A stretch of DNA of 64,000 bases from Moniliophthora roreri (GCA_001466705.2 LATX02000211.1:682001-746000); one strand, 5' to 3'; shown: positions 35,458 through 47,134, numbered from the stretch's first letter. Program-made: numbers and translations. Notes: generated by a model from the letters alone, not told the origin.

Positions 35458-36417
35458 TCAGTTCCCCAAATCGATGGCCGCGGGTATCTCAACGACCATG
35501 TCCTCGTCATGAGGAATATAGTATAGCAGGGAGAACATCAGCACGAAAATTAGTGCCTTGAAGATTCTCATCTTTGTCTCCCTCCATTTGGCTTGTTTCC
35601 GTTTGTCCAGGGTGAATTCCGGTATACAGACTTCAGCAGCTTTAGTGAAAACGTCTGTAACACCATCGTCATTCTTCGAAGAACATTCGACGTAGAATTT
35701 GGCAGGAGGCTTGAGCTTTTGGGCTATTGCTACGCCCTAAATAGGTATGTCAAAAGTAAGCTCGAACTGCCAAGGACTAGGAATAACCTCAAATTTAGGA
35801 ACTGGTCGCCGCTCGGTCTTCTTGAGACGTTCAATTGTCTGCTCGTCCGACCTTAGATCAGATTTGCATGCCACGAGAATGGTGGGGGGAGTAGCGCCTG
35901 ATTCTGCGATCTTGGTTGACCACTGAAGACAGTAGTGGTGAGTATTCAAGTCCAGATTCAAAGCGAAAGAACGAATGTTCCAGTACTTACCTTCGTTCGC
36001 GTATCCTCCAGTGACCCAGGATCTCCTACCCCAAAGCATATCAATACCACATGCGCTTCATGTAACAATGCGTTGAAAACTTCTTCGTCCTCGTTTCCAT
36101 TGGTATCACGTAGTGTGAAGTCAACCCTCTTGCCCTGGACTTTGAAATGCGAAGCTTTTTCATCTGGTGGAGATTTCGGAACTTTGGAGATGTCTGTGTG
36201 CTCTGAAAGGGCATTGGGATGAAGACTTGGTTTTGACGGGATATACGCTTCGGAAAATACACCAGATTTGAATACGTTCAGTAAACTCGTCTGGGGTAGT
36301 AGAAATGAATGCCTGGGTCAGGATTGAGTTTGTAAAAGAAAAACCCACCTTGCCGCACTCATTGTTACCAATAATCAAGACCGTCCTTTTGAACACAACC
36401 TCTTCGTCGTTTGACAT
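35458..36417 (-). CDS. Atypical Rho-like small GTPase with C-terminal membrane anchor
   Basis: Four exons: 36417-36349, 36290-35991, 35922-35788 and 35736-35458; 260 aa. The P-loop GNNECGKTS lies at residues 17-25 and is split by the first intron. A DxxG box occurs as DTNGNED (85-91), with Asn where most Ras/Rho proteins have the catalytic Gln. The guanine-specificity box is CKSD (142-145) in place of (N/T)KxD, and ECSSKND (185-191) marks the G5 region. A stretch of about 45 residues rich in Ser, Pro and Lys sits between the P-loop and DTNG, so switch I is not standard. There is no CAAX motif. Instead residues 226-241 (IFKALIFVLMFSLLYY) form a hydrophobic helix followed by a short acidic tail, as in tail-anchored proteins. 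GTP binding is likely; hydrolysis may be weak. Confidence 0.8.
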
Positions 36418-36849
36418 TTTGTAGGATGAGGAATAGAACAGCCAACACACAGCGCCAGTGCGATTGATTCGAGGTGAGATGCTTGTCAGCTATTGTTGGC
36501 TACCGTTGCCATCACCATAGCTTGCTCTCTGTAATGTGCGAAAGAGATGATACAAAAGGGCCCAATGAACTACTGAAGAGCTGGAGACAGCGCGCAGGAA
36601 CATCCTCCAGCCGCTCCTTGGTAGATTTAGAGTGATCGAGCGACGCTTCGACACCTTGATCGACTGTTTGAGGCGTCTGGTTTCGGTCCTCCGAATCGAT
36701 TCTCACTGTACGTTTCAAAGTTGATACTAGATAAAGATAAGACTAAGAGTCCTTATGTTACAGAGCAGGTCTATCTCGACGCCAATCACCACGGACACCT
36801 GGAGATGTTCCTAGATTGAACTCGATCCTGACTGAGCTGTGAAAGACGT

Positions 36850-37417
36850 TCATAAAGTGGAGGTACAGAAAACGGCCCTTGAGGCAGTTCGGATGAAGAC
36901 TTGACAGGTGTCTTTGAACGGATTTTCAACGCCCCCTTCAAATTGATCTTGATCCTTCAGGCGACGAGAAGTGGTGGTGGAATCAAAGCCTTGGACTATG
37001 GGGCGACCATAGGTTGATATGGGAGTAGAGTCGGAAGGTTCAGTTGTTCGTGTTTTCCTGGTATTCATGGATGAGACGAATTCTGAGATAGTCATGAGTA
37101 AAAGGTATAGAAAGAGGGGCACGAACAGGGCACCTTCGCCGGGATGATGGAGGTGGTAAACATAGTGCTCAATCACTGCCAAAGCGCAAATTAGGCGGGC
37201 TCCAAATAAGGTGACCTGAGAGTGGACCAATCAAACCGTTGATACGTAAGTAATTGGTGACCTACAGACGTGCCCTCTTTCCACATGTTCACTGTCGGAC
37301 ACCTCGAGGTCTGTCTGTAAGCTGAATTCACCTCCGAGTCGGTAGTTTTACCGTTCAGCGCCAGTTCTCTCGGAGAGCTCCTGGTCCACCTTCTGCCGCG
37401 CTCCGATAACTCACCAT
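36850..37417 (-). CDS. Putative small two-helix membrane protein
   Basis: Tentative model: exon 37417-37415 (the ATG alone) followed by a GTGAGT donor, a 199 bp intron with acceptor CTCTCAG, and exon 37215-36850; 122 aa. The large exon has no ATG of its own. The protein opens VTLFGARLICALAVIEHYVY, and a second hydrophobic stretch GALFVPLFLYLLLMTISEF follows, then a polar tail. No family recognised. Alternative 3' splicing near NPFKDT to another frame (VKSSSELPQGPFSVPPLY) is possible. The region between its end and the GTPase start has only a weak frame at 36512-36718. Confidence 0.4.
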
Positions 37418-37593
37418 GCAATACTCGTCATTCCCTGGACCAAATTAACCTCTCCTTTGGAATCCTTCAAGTTTAGGCTTGACTCGACCGTTATCACAAC
37501 ACGCGGCGCTGGCATGGCTGTCCGAATCTCCGCCCAGGAAAGACGAGGAGCCGGTTCGAGGCCTGAAGGACTGGTCCCGCGAAGAGTGGTATT

Positions 37594-37603
37594 TATATAT
37601 AAA
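37594..37603 (+). promoter_or_regulatory. TATA box candidate for the SRPBCC gene
   Basis: TATATATAAA lies 283 bp upstream of the start codon at 37886, on the correct strand and preceded by no other gene start. A leader of about 250 bases would be long but possible. Not tested. Confidence 0.35.
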
Positions 37604-37885
37604 TTTACTCCGCCCCGAAGTGGAATATCCAGTGGACTCCCCGGTCCCCGCTTATCATGAAAGACTTACCTTCATGGGGTAGGTATAATGAATCCTCTCC
37701 TGCCTGGTGCTGCCTGAATTCTGGTTGCTTGGTTTTGGGCTTACACGGTCGCACCTTCGAGCGATGAAACAACCAATCTCGGATTCTCCTAATGACAACG
37801 TATTGGTTTCCTTGGTTCCGAGAAACATTGCATTTATACAAATTACCTCCGTCTCGCATAAATACGTGTCATTCAAATTGTTGGT

Positions 37886-38569
37886 ATGCGTTCTACAACG
37901 ATGCTTCCCATCATCAGATTTTTCCTGCCAACACTCCTTTTCGGAGCGGGAGTAGTTTCTGCCCAAACACCCCCTAGCCACCTACCGCCCGTCGCTCCAG
38001 GCTATTTCAACGTCAGCGCAAGTACCCTCATTAACGCTCCCATCGACGAGGTCTGGCAAGTCCTGCTCGATCTCCCCAAGTACCCGGAATGGAATCCCTT
38101 TGCGAGGTTAGCCTCTGTTCTCCATCTTAACAAGTTACCCAAGTTGACCGAATACGGCAGAAAACAAGTCGTTACCAATGCATTATTTATACCGATTGAT
38201 GACCAGACCCCTAAAGAGGGAGGTTACATGCTCATCACGACCCAGATACCCCCAATTGAAGGTCCCATCGATGCGAATACCCCAGGAAATCTACTCAATA
38301 CGCGTATCTCGGGTGAAAAAATCACCCACATCAACACTCCCGAACCGTATCAGGCAGCATGGAAGTTCCATCCTTCTGCTGATATCGCGTTGAGTGCAGA
38401 GAGGTGGAGCGTGCTTAGCGTGTTTGAGGGACAGACATATTATGAAACGAGAGAAGTGTTTGATGGATTGTTGGCACCCTTGGTGGAGTCAACGCAAGGT
38501 GATGGGTTACAAAAGGGATTCCATGCACAGGCCAAGGCGTTGAAGGCAAGGTTGGAGAGTATGACGTGA
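37886..38569 (+). CDS. Secreted or membrane-entering SRPBCC/START-like protein, 227 aa
   Basis: Single exon, 227 aa. The N-terminus MRSTTMLPIIRFFLPTLLFG followed by AGVVSAQT looks like a cleavable signal peptide. The mature part starts with a START-like (polyketide-cyclase/SRPBCC) opening, STLINAPIDEVWQVLLDLPK and YPEWNPFARL, continues with PGNLLNTRISGEKI and AAWKFHP, and ends with a long C-terminal helix, GDGLQKGFHAQAKALKARLE, as the fold requires. Such proteins form a hydrophobic pocket for lipids or polyketides; an entry signal is unusual for this fold. A second ATG at codon 6 would still leave the signal peptide. The ligand is unknown. Confidence 0.82.
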   Translation: MRSTTMLPIIRFFLPTLLFGAGVVSAQTPPSHLPPVAPGYFNVSASTLINAPIDEVWQVLLDLPKYPEWNPFARLASVLHLNKLPKLTEYGRKQVVTNALFIPIDDQTPKEGGYMLITTQIPPIEGPIDANTPGNLLNTRISGEKITHINTPEPYQAAWKFHPSADIALSAERWSVLSVFEGQTYYETREVFDGLLAPLVESTQGDGLQKGFHAQAKALKARLESMT

Positions 38570-38818
38570 CAATTTGCGCCTTGCGTGTAGTTATACCAAC
38601 GAATACCAAAATTGATCATGCATTTCCATCGGTGCACTCCTATACTATACACCGTGACGGTGTCACCGTCAGACTCCCCTCGTCCCAGGCAGAGAGTAAG
38701 CAATGAATTTGATCATAGTGTATTTTACAACTGTAAAAGCACAGTGGACCTAGTACAGTAAAGGGTATATGGATACAACATCACAGGTCTCCAACTAGAA
38801 GATATGGGATACACGCAA

Positions 38819-38852
38819 GAGAGAGAGAGAGAGAGAAAGAGAGAAAGAGAGA
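38819..38852 (+). repeat. GA-rich microsatellite
   Basis: A (GA)n run with two GAAA interruptions over 34 bp lies between the SRPBCC gene and the coiled-coil gene. It is simple sequence in the 3' flank of both convergent genes. Confidence 0.85.
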
Positions 38853-38938
38853 CGAAACCGTTCCAATGTCTTTTTGTAGCGTTCATGGCAATATCATTAT
38901 CGTTCGTGGGGTATAACTGGGTATATATCACCCAACGC

Positions 38939-39512
38939 TCAACCATGACGACCGAGCGAACGGGCAGTCTTGCTGACAACTTTGGCCTCCGCCTGCTTGA
39001 GCTTAGCACGTCGGGCACTGAGATAAGTCGCGTCAATTTTGGAGCGTTGACACAAGTTCGAGTTGAACAACTTACTCCTCTTCAGCTTCCCTCTCTAACA
39101 CTTTAACATGGTCTCTAGCCTCCTTGACCATAGCTCTCGCAGCCATCAACGCTCTATCAGCTTCTCTCTCCGCCGTCTCGGCCTCATGTACTTTCTGTCT
39201 AGCAGCTATGATGGTTGGGTCGTTACCAGCACTGTTGTGCCCTCCGAACCCAAAGAAGCCACCAGAATTTCCAGAACGGACGCTGCCAGTACCACTACCA
39301 GAACGACCCAAAGAAGAGTCGTCTGAGGAAGAACGACGGTGGAAGAATCCACCGCGATTGCTCGACCGGGCGGAAGGCTCGGGAGAAACGGATCGGCGAC
39401 GACCACCAAAGAGTGTACCCTTGCGAGTGGGTGAACCATTGCTATGGGAGGTGGAGCGATTACGATGAACGCCGTCGTTACGTTCATCTGGGTTGGACTT
39501 GAAGAGAGGCAT
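38939..39512 (-). CDS. Small conserved coiled-coil protein, 171 aa
   Basis: Two exons: 39512-39076 and 39017-38939; 171 aa. Start MPLFKSNPDERNDGVHRN; an upstream in-frame start is possible but the Lys/Asn-rich opening fits better. Residues 1-90 are Ser-, Arg- and Gly-rich with two GGFF motifs (RGGFFHRR, SGGFFGFGG). From about residue 97, AARQKVHEAETAEREADRAL and ARAMVKEARDHVKVLEREAE form a long amphipathic helix, continued after the intron by ARRAKLKQAEAKVVSK and ending SARSLGRHG-like (KTARSLGRHG). The pattern resembles unnamed proteins of mushroom-forming fungi. No function known. Confidence 0.78.
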
Positions 39513-39978
39513 GTCTTGGAAGAGCTGAGGTTTGAGGGTGACGATTAGAGTAACTGTATTGAGATTGTTTTGGAGTGAGTAAAAGAGGGAGAGGCTTTTT
39601 AAAGAGCTGAGAGCCACTCTGCGTCACTGACGGCGATAGAGGTGCGTGCGCGCCACGATGGAGCGCTCCTCATTCAGCTGGATCCACTGTCGTCATTTCA
39701 TGCCCGTGCCAGCAGGGTACTCATCGTTCAATCACAGAAGGGCTGTGTGGTTGATTACCAGATCGAGGGTTACTTAAAAAAAAAATGCTGTTGAGGATAC
39801 CACCCGCACATTACCGAATACCGGTTCCTGGTCAGGAAAACGCGATTCCATTTGCCTACGGAACCCCGACAAGATGTATGTAAGCTCAATAACTGTCCTT
39901 GAGAGCTATTGGATGCTGTACCAAGAAATATAAGAGGGAATGGATTTGGATGAAAGACAGATGTTCTGACGTCCGCCA

Positions 39979-41047
39979 TCATGTCCCAGCCATCCCAACA
40001 ACGCCAACGTGATCTCTAATTTTTGCAATCTCACTCGCGGTCAGATTTGCTTTGCTGATCGTCAAAAACTCCTCCCAAGCGGTTACAGCGTCTATTTCAT
40101 TCGGGAATTCGGATCTAGAAACATAGGGTCAGCCAAAGGCAAACGTAAGAAGAAACACGGACTCCACGTACTTCAAAAATATCGACAGGCGCTCCCAAAA
40201 CTCTGGCTTGGACACCACTTCATGATAAGACCCTACCACTTCCTTTGCAGGCGGGTCAGTCTGCGTATCGTCGATATCAAGTTCGATGTCCATCGGTCTG
40301 AATTGAGGACTGGGACTGGGCGAGTCATTGGCTGGCGATGGAGACAGCACGACTGACGGAATACGTTGATGCCCTCTCCTACCACTACCGCTACCTATAC
40401 CAGTATCACTAGTGAGACTAGCACCAGACTGCGAAGGAACAATAGGAGCGGGTTGTGCAATGGTCACTGGTGCCGAAGGTAGCTTCGATGGATCCCAATC
40501 AAACCCAGTCTTCACCATAAGATTCACCACGTCTCCGGCCTTGATAGGGTATTCCTTCAGAAGCTTGTTATCGGCCAACGCCTTTCCCTTGTGCAATAGA
40601 CGCTGTGCGTCAGCTGGAGGCGCGTGGGTGGACGATGTTGCAGATGATGTGGATTCAAAGAGCTGGGATTTGACAGATGCGATGGTATCGGTTGGAAGAA
40701 CGGATAGATTAAATGTAGCAGGAGGTTTGGCTGACTTGATAGTGATGCTTATAGATTCTGGTTTAAGAAACCTGAGGTCGATACTTGAGAACAGCGAACA
40801 TTGAATCTCACGCACCATTCGTCGCTGGTTCATCGTCGCTCTTCCTTTCTGGTGCAGCTGGCACGGGGACCTACGCCGATGAATACGTGTGCAAGTTCAC
40901 ACAATAAAAGTTCATTACCTGTAACACGGGAACCCTAGGCAACGAATTCTCCGGCGGTTGCTGATAATCGTCGCTATATGTTACTGGCTGAGTAGAAATG
41001 GTATTCGAAAATGTCTTGATGAACGCAATCTCGGCCTGTTCTGCCAT
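39979..41047 (-). CDS. GET5: GET-pathway ubiquitin-like protein Get5/Mdy2
   Basis: Four exons: 41047-40919, 40870-40816, 40757-40172 and 40114-39979; 301 aa. The N-terminus (AEQAEIAFIKTFSNTISTQ, then PPENSLPRVPVLQVPVP) has the layout of the Get4-binding segment of yeast Get5. A ubiquitin-like domain spans about residues 62-140 (SISITIKSAKPPATFNLSV ... LLHKGKALADNKLLKEYPI ... GDVVNLMVK). A Ser/Pro linker follows. The C-terminus, EFWERLSIFLKSEFPNEID then ISKANLTASEIAKIRDHVG, fits the Get5/UBL4 C-terminal helical domain. Known Get5 pairs with Get4 and Sgt2 to hand tail-anchored membrane proteins to Get3. The frame 40833-40129 hides the splice at 40816/40757. Confidence 0.85.
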
Positions 41048-44003
41048 GGCCTAATTGATGATGAGGGTGGTGTTTCAGACGATGAGGGGAGTAAAAGGAG
41101 TAGACTGGATTTTATACTGAAAGGAAAGCTGTCAAGTTTCCACAAGAGATTCGAAGGAGAAAGCCAAGACACGTACCCGATATGCTGCTGTCGTGGCCAG
41201 TGGAAGACCTGGACCGGCGCCTAAACTATCTCTTTCTACAAACCACCACGTTTCAGGTGCCCGCTAACTTGCCTCGTTACGAAGTTCTCCATGAATGATA
41301 CCATCGACCACGAGTAGTTCGAGGGGCTCGCGTATGAAATGTTGGATATCGTATTTGGATTTTTTTTTTCTGCCGTACGTCTTTCTGAATAGTGCATCGC
41401 GACATGTCCTTACTCTCCGTTTTTGTTTCCAGGTGGTATTGCGATGGGGTGGTTGCCTCTGGGAAGGGCGATCTACTCATGGTTTACCTAGACGCTCTTG
41501 TCATCATTCCGGATGCCTATCTCTACAATCAGGCTGTCAGAGGACTATCAATGAAGTTGCTGAAGCTTAATCGAGTCCATAAGCAGTGGTCAGTAAGTCG
41601 CAGGCCAAAAACCATTTGAACGAGACTAGGCGTCCACCACGGAACATCGCTCGCAACTATTTCTGTGCTTCGCGCTTCAGTCATGAAGTCCATGAAAACG
41701 AGCGTGCAGATCGGGTCCCAGACAGATTCAACTCCGCCAAACGATATTTTGGCTTAACCGCTGTCGTCGGAGTCGACGCCGCCTTGTCAATGTACTTGAA
41801 CTATCAACGTTCAAATACAAATCCTATTCATACCATTCACGTCAAGGATTGAAATGGTCCACTCTTTCCAGGAGCCTCGCGTTATGTCCGTATCCTGTGC
41901 ATCCCTGACGAATTCTATAAGAACTTGGATCGGCGCGGGTGTTGCGCTTTCTACTGCTCCTTCTCGTATCCAAATGTCTAGCAGGAATCTTTGATTTTGG
42001 GATATACCATGACCATAATGACAGAGGTGAGCATCTTCCACCCGCAGCATTTCATATATCGATCCTAATCCTGTGTACAGGTGATCGGAGTCCAACAAGT
42101 AAGGCTCATCTGGGAACGAAGATAACGCAGGGAAACTATAACATTGACTGCGAGGGCAGATATGGACTCTTTTCTTCGAAGAGCTCGGACACTGAAGCCT
42201 TCTTCCTAGAGAAACTCTGGCTGTGGTTCCATCTTGACCGGTGTTAACTGCACTGGAGTAAGTTAGGCACGCTCCAGGGTTCATTGGTACCTAGCGCCGC
42301 GACAGCAAGTCCAGTCTAAGAACGCAGTAACTCGGATAAATTCCTTTCCGCATCGGCCAGCATTTTCAGGGTTATCTTCATTCTTCCGCCCTAAAGACTA
42401 TCCCTGATTGGTTGAAGTATAACCGTAACCGTAACCGTAACCATACCCCCATATGGCTGAGAGTGGCCCTTAATTTGCATATATTGCAGCACACAGGGCA
42501 TTAGTCATACGAGTTGCCGAGATGGTCGACAATACATTCCTCAATACCTACTTTTATTGGCGGAGGCAGAAGTAGACCCTTCAGTTGGATGGACATAGCT
42601 GCACAGGTATTTCAGCGGTTCTCATGACCTCCGTAGTCGGTGACTCATACCCTCAATAGTCTGAACGAAGGGTGCTGAGTGCGCAGCACTGAACAGTTTC
42701 AAATTTGCGCTGAGAGGCTGAGAGCCCGAATCGGAATGTTACTAGTGTGAATCGGTGTTCACAATGCCTGACGCCTGTGCCATATGGCCTGCTAAAAATG
42801 CACCAGGAAGAGCCACCCAGAGTCAGATGAAATTCTTCATTTAACCTCATCGTGTAGTGAGTAAATATATGTCGACCATGCTTCATCTCACTCCAGAATC
42901 TCTAAACCCATTTTTAACAGCCCAAACTACATGGTCCTGGGATTTGTAATGTCTGTGAGAAGTTCCTTTTGCCACGGCGAACTCCTAGGATGGTTTCATG
43001 ATTGGTCATTTCCCTGAGACCACTATAGATGTCGAGAAGTTTACCCGAAACACTACTCGCGTTGCTCAACAACTAGGATCATCAGCAAATGGTTCTTGAC
43101 ATGCAGTATTGATGCATATTCCACCTTCTGTCAAAGGAGTCTGGTCTTGGAGTTGGACTCTGTAAGTATCATCCTCTTCATCAGTCAATCGGAACTCACT
43201 TCACAAAATACAACCTAATACAGCCCACCGTAAGAGCCTTCCGATGATAAACAAGCACCTGCCTCCACATCTCAGGTACCTGTGTACATCTTGGCTCGGA
43301 GAGGGTCGAATATGATGAAAATAGCGGGGAATTCAAACATGTGAGTGCCGATTCCCCGTAACGTCATTTCGTGCGATATTTTTTTCCACTACATTTTCTT
43401 TCCCCAGAGAAGTATTCCTTGTTTGATGTGGCGCGGCTCTAGCCATACAAAAAGTATCGCAGTGTTATTCTGTTGTTCGTCTTTTCTGTGGTGCTGTGTG
43501 GAAGGTGTTCGGCAGCAGTCCTGAGCCGTACGGCGGAGATTCACTTTGTGCCGGAAAACTAATGACGACGACCTGGGCCTTTCAGCGGTCCGTCAGCTCA
43601 GTCCAGGCCTCCAAAATGCCAAAGCAATAGAATTAAGGATACGGTTGTATTGGACAAGTGTGTGCAAGTGTCTTTCTAGTGTTCCTTAAGAGCTAAGATC
43701 TCACGATTCCCACCAGTTCCGCCGTCTCTCCTCCAACAAGCTGGTTGCGAAGGGAGGGACGGATACACCAAACAACTCCCCGTCTTGTGTTCTTGTCGTC
43801 TAATACATCAGCGTATGTAGGGAGGATGAAGTTCTCGTAATCTCTCGTTTCCCGGAATTTACAAACGTGGACGTCGTGGCGTTGATTTCCCTGTATGCGT
43901 CAGCGCTTCAAACAGTATATGTAAGTGTTGAACGGTACATAACCGACCATTATCTTTTATCCCTCACCACTTCACGCTCAGCAGCCATAACACAGAGTCT
44001 AGC
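41048..44003. other. Long intergenic stretch
   Basis: About 3 kb with no supported gene. A 157-codon minus frame at 41811-42284 starts with a true ATG but has no domain, and a plus frame at 41939-42247 covers the same DNA. A short AACCGT tandem (about 42419-42443) is present. 42.9-43.8 kb shows nothing recognisable. Confidence 0.4.
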
Positions 44004-45639
44004 ATGTCCCCGGTGCCAGGAATACCGTCTGATATCTCTTATTCGTGAGTCCCGCATCGACACTCCATCCGGACCTTGCTCATTTGCATTATTAGTACAG
44101 GTCCTATAGTAATGGATCCCCTTTCTTGCTACCTTGCCACTGACTAGTTATTACTGCTAGATTACAACCTTCATGCTTGGCCAGATTCTTTGTGAGTACC
44201 TTCCTCCCCCACTACAATCTCCCAGGACTCAGTTGTCAGATTATAGATGGCGTCCAAATCCTTCAAGTTTGTGCGTGATTACAACATGTTGCTATGCTAG
44301 CTGGAAAACTTAATCATTTCCCATTCAAGATCTATATTACCTGTCATTCCCAAAAGACAAGCCCTTTGTCAAGGCCATGGTTTATACTGTATTCTTCCTC
44401 GACACACTGCAAACCGTTATCTTCTTTCGAGACGCCTTTCAAGTCTTTGGTTATGGCTTTGGCGACGTTGCTAATTTCAAAAAAGCGCACTTGTCCGGTT
44501 TCAGTGTGCCTATCCTTACTGGCATGGGTAAGTGCTCGATTCATGGAAATTTGCCATTCGCTAAGAAGAATGGACAGTTAGCTTCATTGTCCAGGGCTTT
44601 TACGCCTACCAACTCAGAATTCTGTCCCGGTCCAAGATACTAGTTGGTGTTATCATAGCTGTAAGTCTTCCATCTGTCATTGGCAACGTCACATCTAAAA
44701 CCGAAACTATTACAGGTTTCCTTGATCCAGCTAATTGCTTCTATCGTCGAAGGGGTTCTCGTATTCAAGATAAATGACTTGGCGAATCTACAGCGTCTGT
44801 CTTTCATTCAATGCACAGTCAGTTCAGCCCTTTGCTTTACCCAGCGGTAGCATTGCTTACATGCGCATTTAGGTCTGGCTTGGTGTGTAGTCCGGGCACC
44901 CCTACCAGACACCTAATTCAGATGACCTACAGCTGGTTCTGCGTTGTGCGACACCATCATCGCAGTCGCGATGACTTACTACGTGGGTTGTCTTCAAACT
45001 CTATAACTTATGCAACACTAATTTGACCTATCAAAGCTCATGAAAGCCAGCAATGGCATGAAATCAACGAATCTCCTCATCAAACGTTTGATTCGCCTTG
45101 TAATCGAGACTGGGACTGCAACAGGTGCGTATGTGTGGACATATTCATGCGAATGTGCGCTGAGCACATTTCGCAGCTACGGTCGCTATCATTGACTGCA
45201 TACTCTTCGTGGGAGTTCAGCGGTACCCGTTCCATACCCTTCCGTCCAGGTGCCTAGCAAAGGTCTATGCAAATACATTGATGGTCATTCTCAATAGCCG
45301 GATACGCATTGCTGGGAGCAGGGATGAAACAAAGCTAAATCCGTCGGTTGTAAATGTCTGGTCTGATATCAAGTTTTCGTCTATACTTAGCAAGCAACAA
45401 AGTACGGCTGCAACGTCGGAGGAGACTGGTAGCAGCGGCAGGACAAACGGAGGAGTCGCGGGTAGGATTCGGTACTCCACACAGAATGGAGGGCAGCTGG
45501 TTCCGATGGAAGAAATGAACGTGAGTCATCGCAGCACTTTCCAAACCTTCATTCATGAGCCGTCTTTGTTCAGTCTGACGATCGAAATGAGAATGAAGTT
45601 TTCAGACCTTCAGTGAAGTCAAGTGTATCTGATGCATGA
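44004..45639 (+). CDS. DUF6534 multi-pass membrane protein, 349 aa
   Basis: Twelve exons: 44004-44044, 44096-44108, 44161-44191, 44247-44270, 44330-44527, 44578-44660, 44716-44817, 44873-44882, 44933-44982, 45037-45124, 45177-45520 and 45574-45639; 349 aa. Spliced, it reads TGPIITTFMLGQILYGVQIL, QVYLYYLSFPKDKPFVKAMV, YTVFFLDTLQTVIFFRDAF, FIVQGFYAYQLRILSRSKIL, VWLAGSALCDTIIAVAMTYY and INTL-like RLIRLVIETGTATATVAIID. This is the classic DUF6534 pattern of about seven membrane helices, a family expanded in mushroom-forming fungi. Exons 2 and 8 are only 13 and 10 bp, but without them the conserved helices lose frame. The tail after helix seven is polar and Ser-rich. Function unknown; a receptor-like role is sometimes proposed from topology only. 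Confidence 0.85.
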
Positions 45640-45754
45640 ATGTAATGATACTATCTTTCGAATCAAAGGATTACAGGATTCACGGATGTGAGTAGTTTAT
45701 AATGTACATAGTTGTACAAAGGACGAGAGTCGGGAAGTCTCGCTTTGTAGTAGT

Positions 45755-46566
45755 TCATTCCTTTGCAGTTATCCCTTGTATCCCAACTCTTTGAACTGCT
45801 GATTCGATTGGCTCATCTCCCCCAAGCAGATCCAGCCAAAGACCACCCACATCGTCCCTCTTCAGAAGCTCCACTACAGTTGCAGCAACGTCGTCCCTAG
45901 TCACGCTGCCAGCCTTCCTCGCCTTACCAAGATCGACCTTTCCTGTACCGGGTTCATCCGTTAACATTCCCGGACGCACGTAAATGTCTTGCCATCCGGA
46001 TTTCTTGGTCTTCCGACTCTCTTCGTACAAATACTCGTCCGCATCGAGTTTGGCTTGACAATACGCCCCAATGTTGCTCCATGACCGGTTGAACTGCGCG
46101 ACGTCGTCTTCTTTCCACCACGACGCAGGCTCCCGACGCGCGCTGCTGGTAGAAATGATGAGAAACCTGGTTACTGAAGGTGCCTCGAGGGCTGCTTTCA
46201 TGAATCGTTTGGCAGCAACTTCATCCACAGCCTTGGTGCGTTCGGGTCCACCTTTTCCGCCTGCGCCTGTTGACGACATGGATTAATACGTGAGGTGCCT
46301 AGAGATCCGTGTAACACACCAGCGGACCAGACGACCCAATCAATATCTACCATCATCCGCGCTGCAACTTGATCATCGGCATCTTCGATCGATGCTACTA
46401 CTGGTTCGACTAGCTTGATGTTATGCGCGGGTGCTAGAGCACGAATATCTGCGATATGTTCCGCATTCCGAACAACCGACACAATATGATGGTTTTGTGC
46501 AGCAAGGAATTTTGTGATGCGAAGAGCGACTTTTCCGTGTCCACCTAGAAGCAGGATTCGAGCCAT
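45755..46566 (-). CDS. NAD(P)-binding Rossmann-fold protein (NmrA/atypical SDR), 252 aa
   Basis: Two exons: 46566-46320 and 46266-45755; 252 aa. Start MARILLLGGHGKVALRITKF gives the GGxGKVA-type nucleotide-binding turn directly after the first strand, as in atypical short-chain dehydrogenases. The next strand ends WVVWSAG at the exon junction. KAVDEVAAKRFMKAALEA, FLIISTSSARREP and YCQAKLDADEYLYEES (a YxxxK-like pair in YCQAK) follow, then IYVRPGMLTDEPGTGKVDLG and SVTRDDVAATVVELL, typical of NmrA-like or NAD(P)H-binding proteins related to yeast YLR290C-type and bacterial YwnB-type families. Substrate unknown. Its 5' end faces the decayed membrane-protein gene. Confidence 0.85.
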
Positions 46567-47134
46567 AAGCAATGAGGATAGGTCAAAGTAAGCTTCATCA
46601 GTGGTTTGAAAGGAAAATATGGGGAGCCCATAGCGTCATCGGCTGCGTTTGTGAACAGGTCCGCTCGGGATCAATAGCCGAAGATTGGAAGAGAATCACA
46701 CGTGACTTGGACACGGTCTTGACCAGTCTGACGTCCATCATCCGAAATCCGAGAAGACTTTCCACTCAGGTACAAGTTGTTCTGCATCGACACCTCGGGC
46801 GAGTCGCGCTCAGGCAGTGTCCCAAAGATAACCAAAGATACATAAAAATAGCAATTCGACCAGCCCCGTTTCAGGAATTCGATTTCTCAACTACTCGGCT
46901 TGTGACCTCTTCGAGCTCCGGACTGTATTAACGGCCACGGGAACGACCGATTCCGTATTCAGGTGGCCTTATACCTGCAATGCAAGCTACATAGAATCCA
47001 ATTCTCGCAACTTGGGACTTTCAGAACTCTTCCGTTCTTCCCAAAAAGACCCCACCACTTACTACGAAGGTAATACTTTTGCGTTGAGTAGCTATTACAG
47101 CTCCCGCTCGTACTCTTTACTCGTTTGGTTTACC
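46567..47134. other. Intergenic, no supported gene
   Basis: A 119-codon plus frame at 46572-46931 starts without ATG support and has no domain. It contains the promoter of the Rossmann-fold gene; no motif is clear. Confidence 0.45.

Noticed and set aside
41811..42284. 157-codon minus-strand frame with a true ATG
   Set aside because: No recognisable domain, no splice partners, and a similar-length plus-strand frame covers the same DNA. Could be real but is not supportable.
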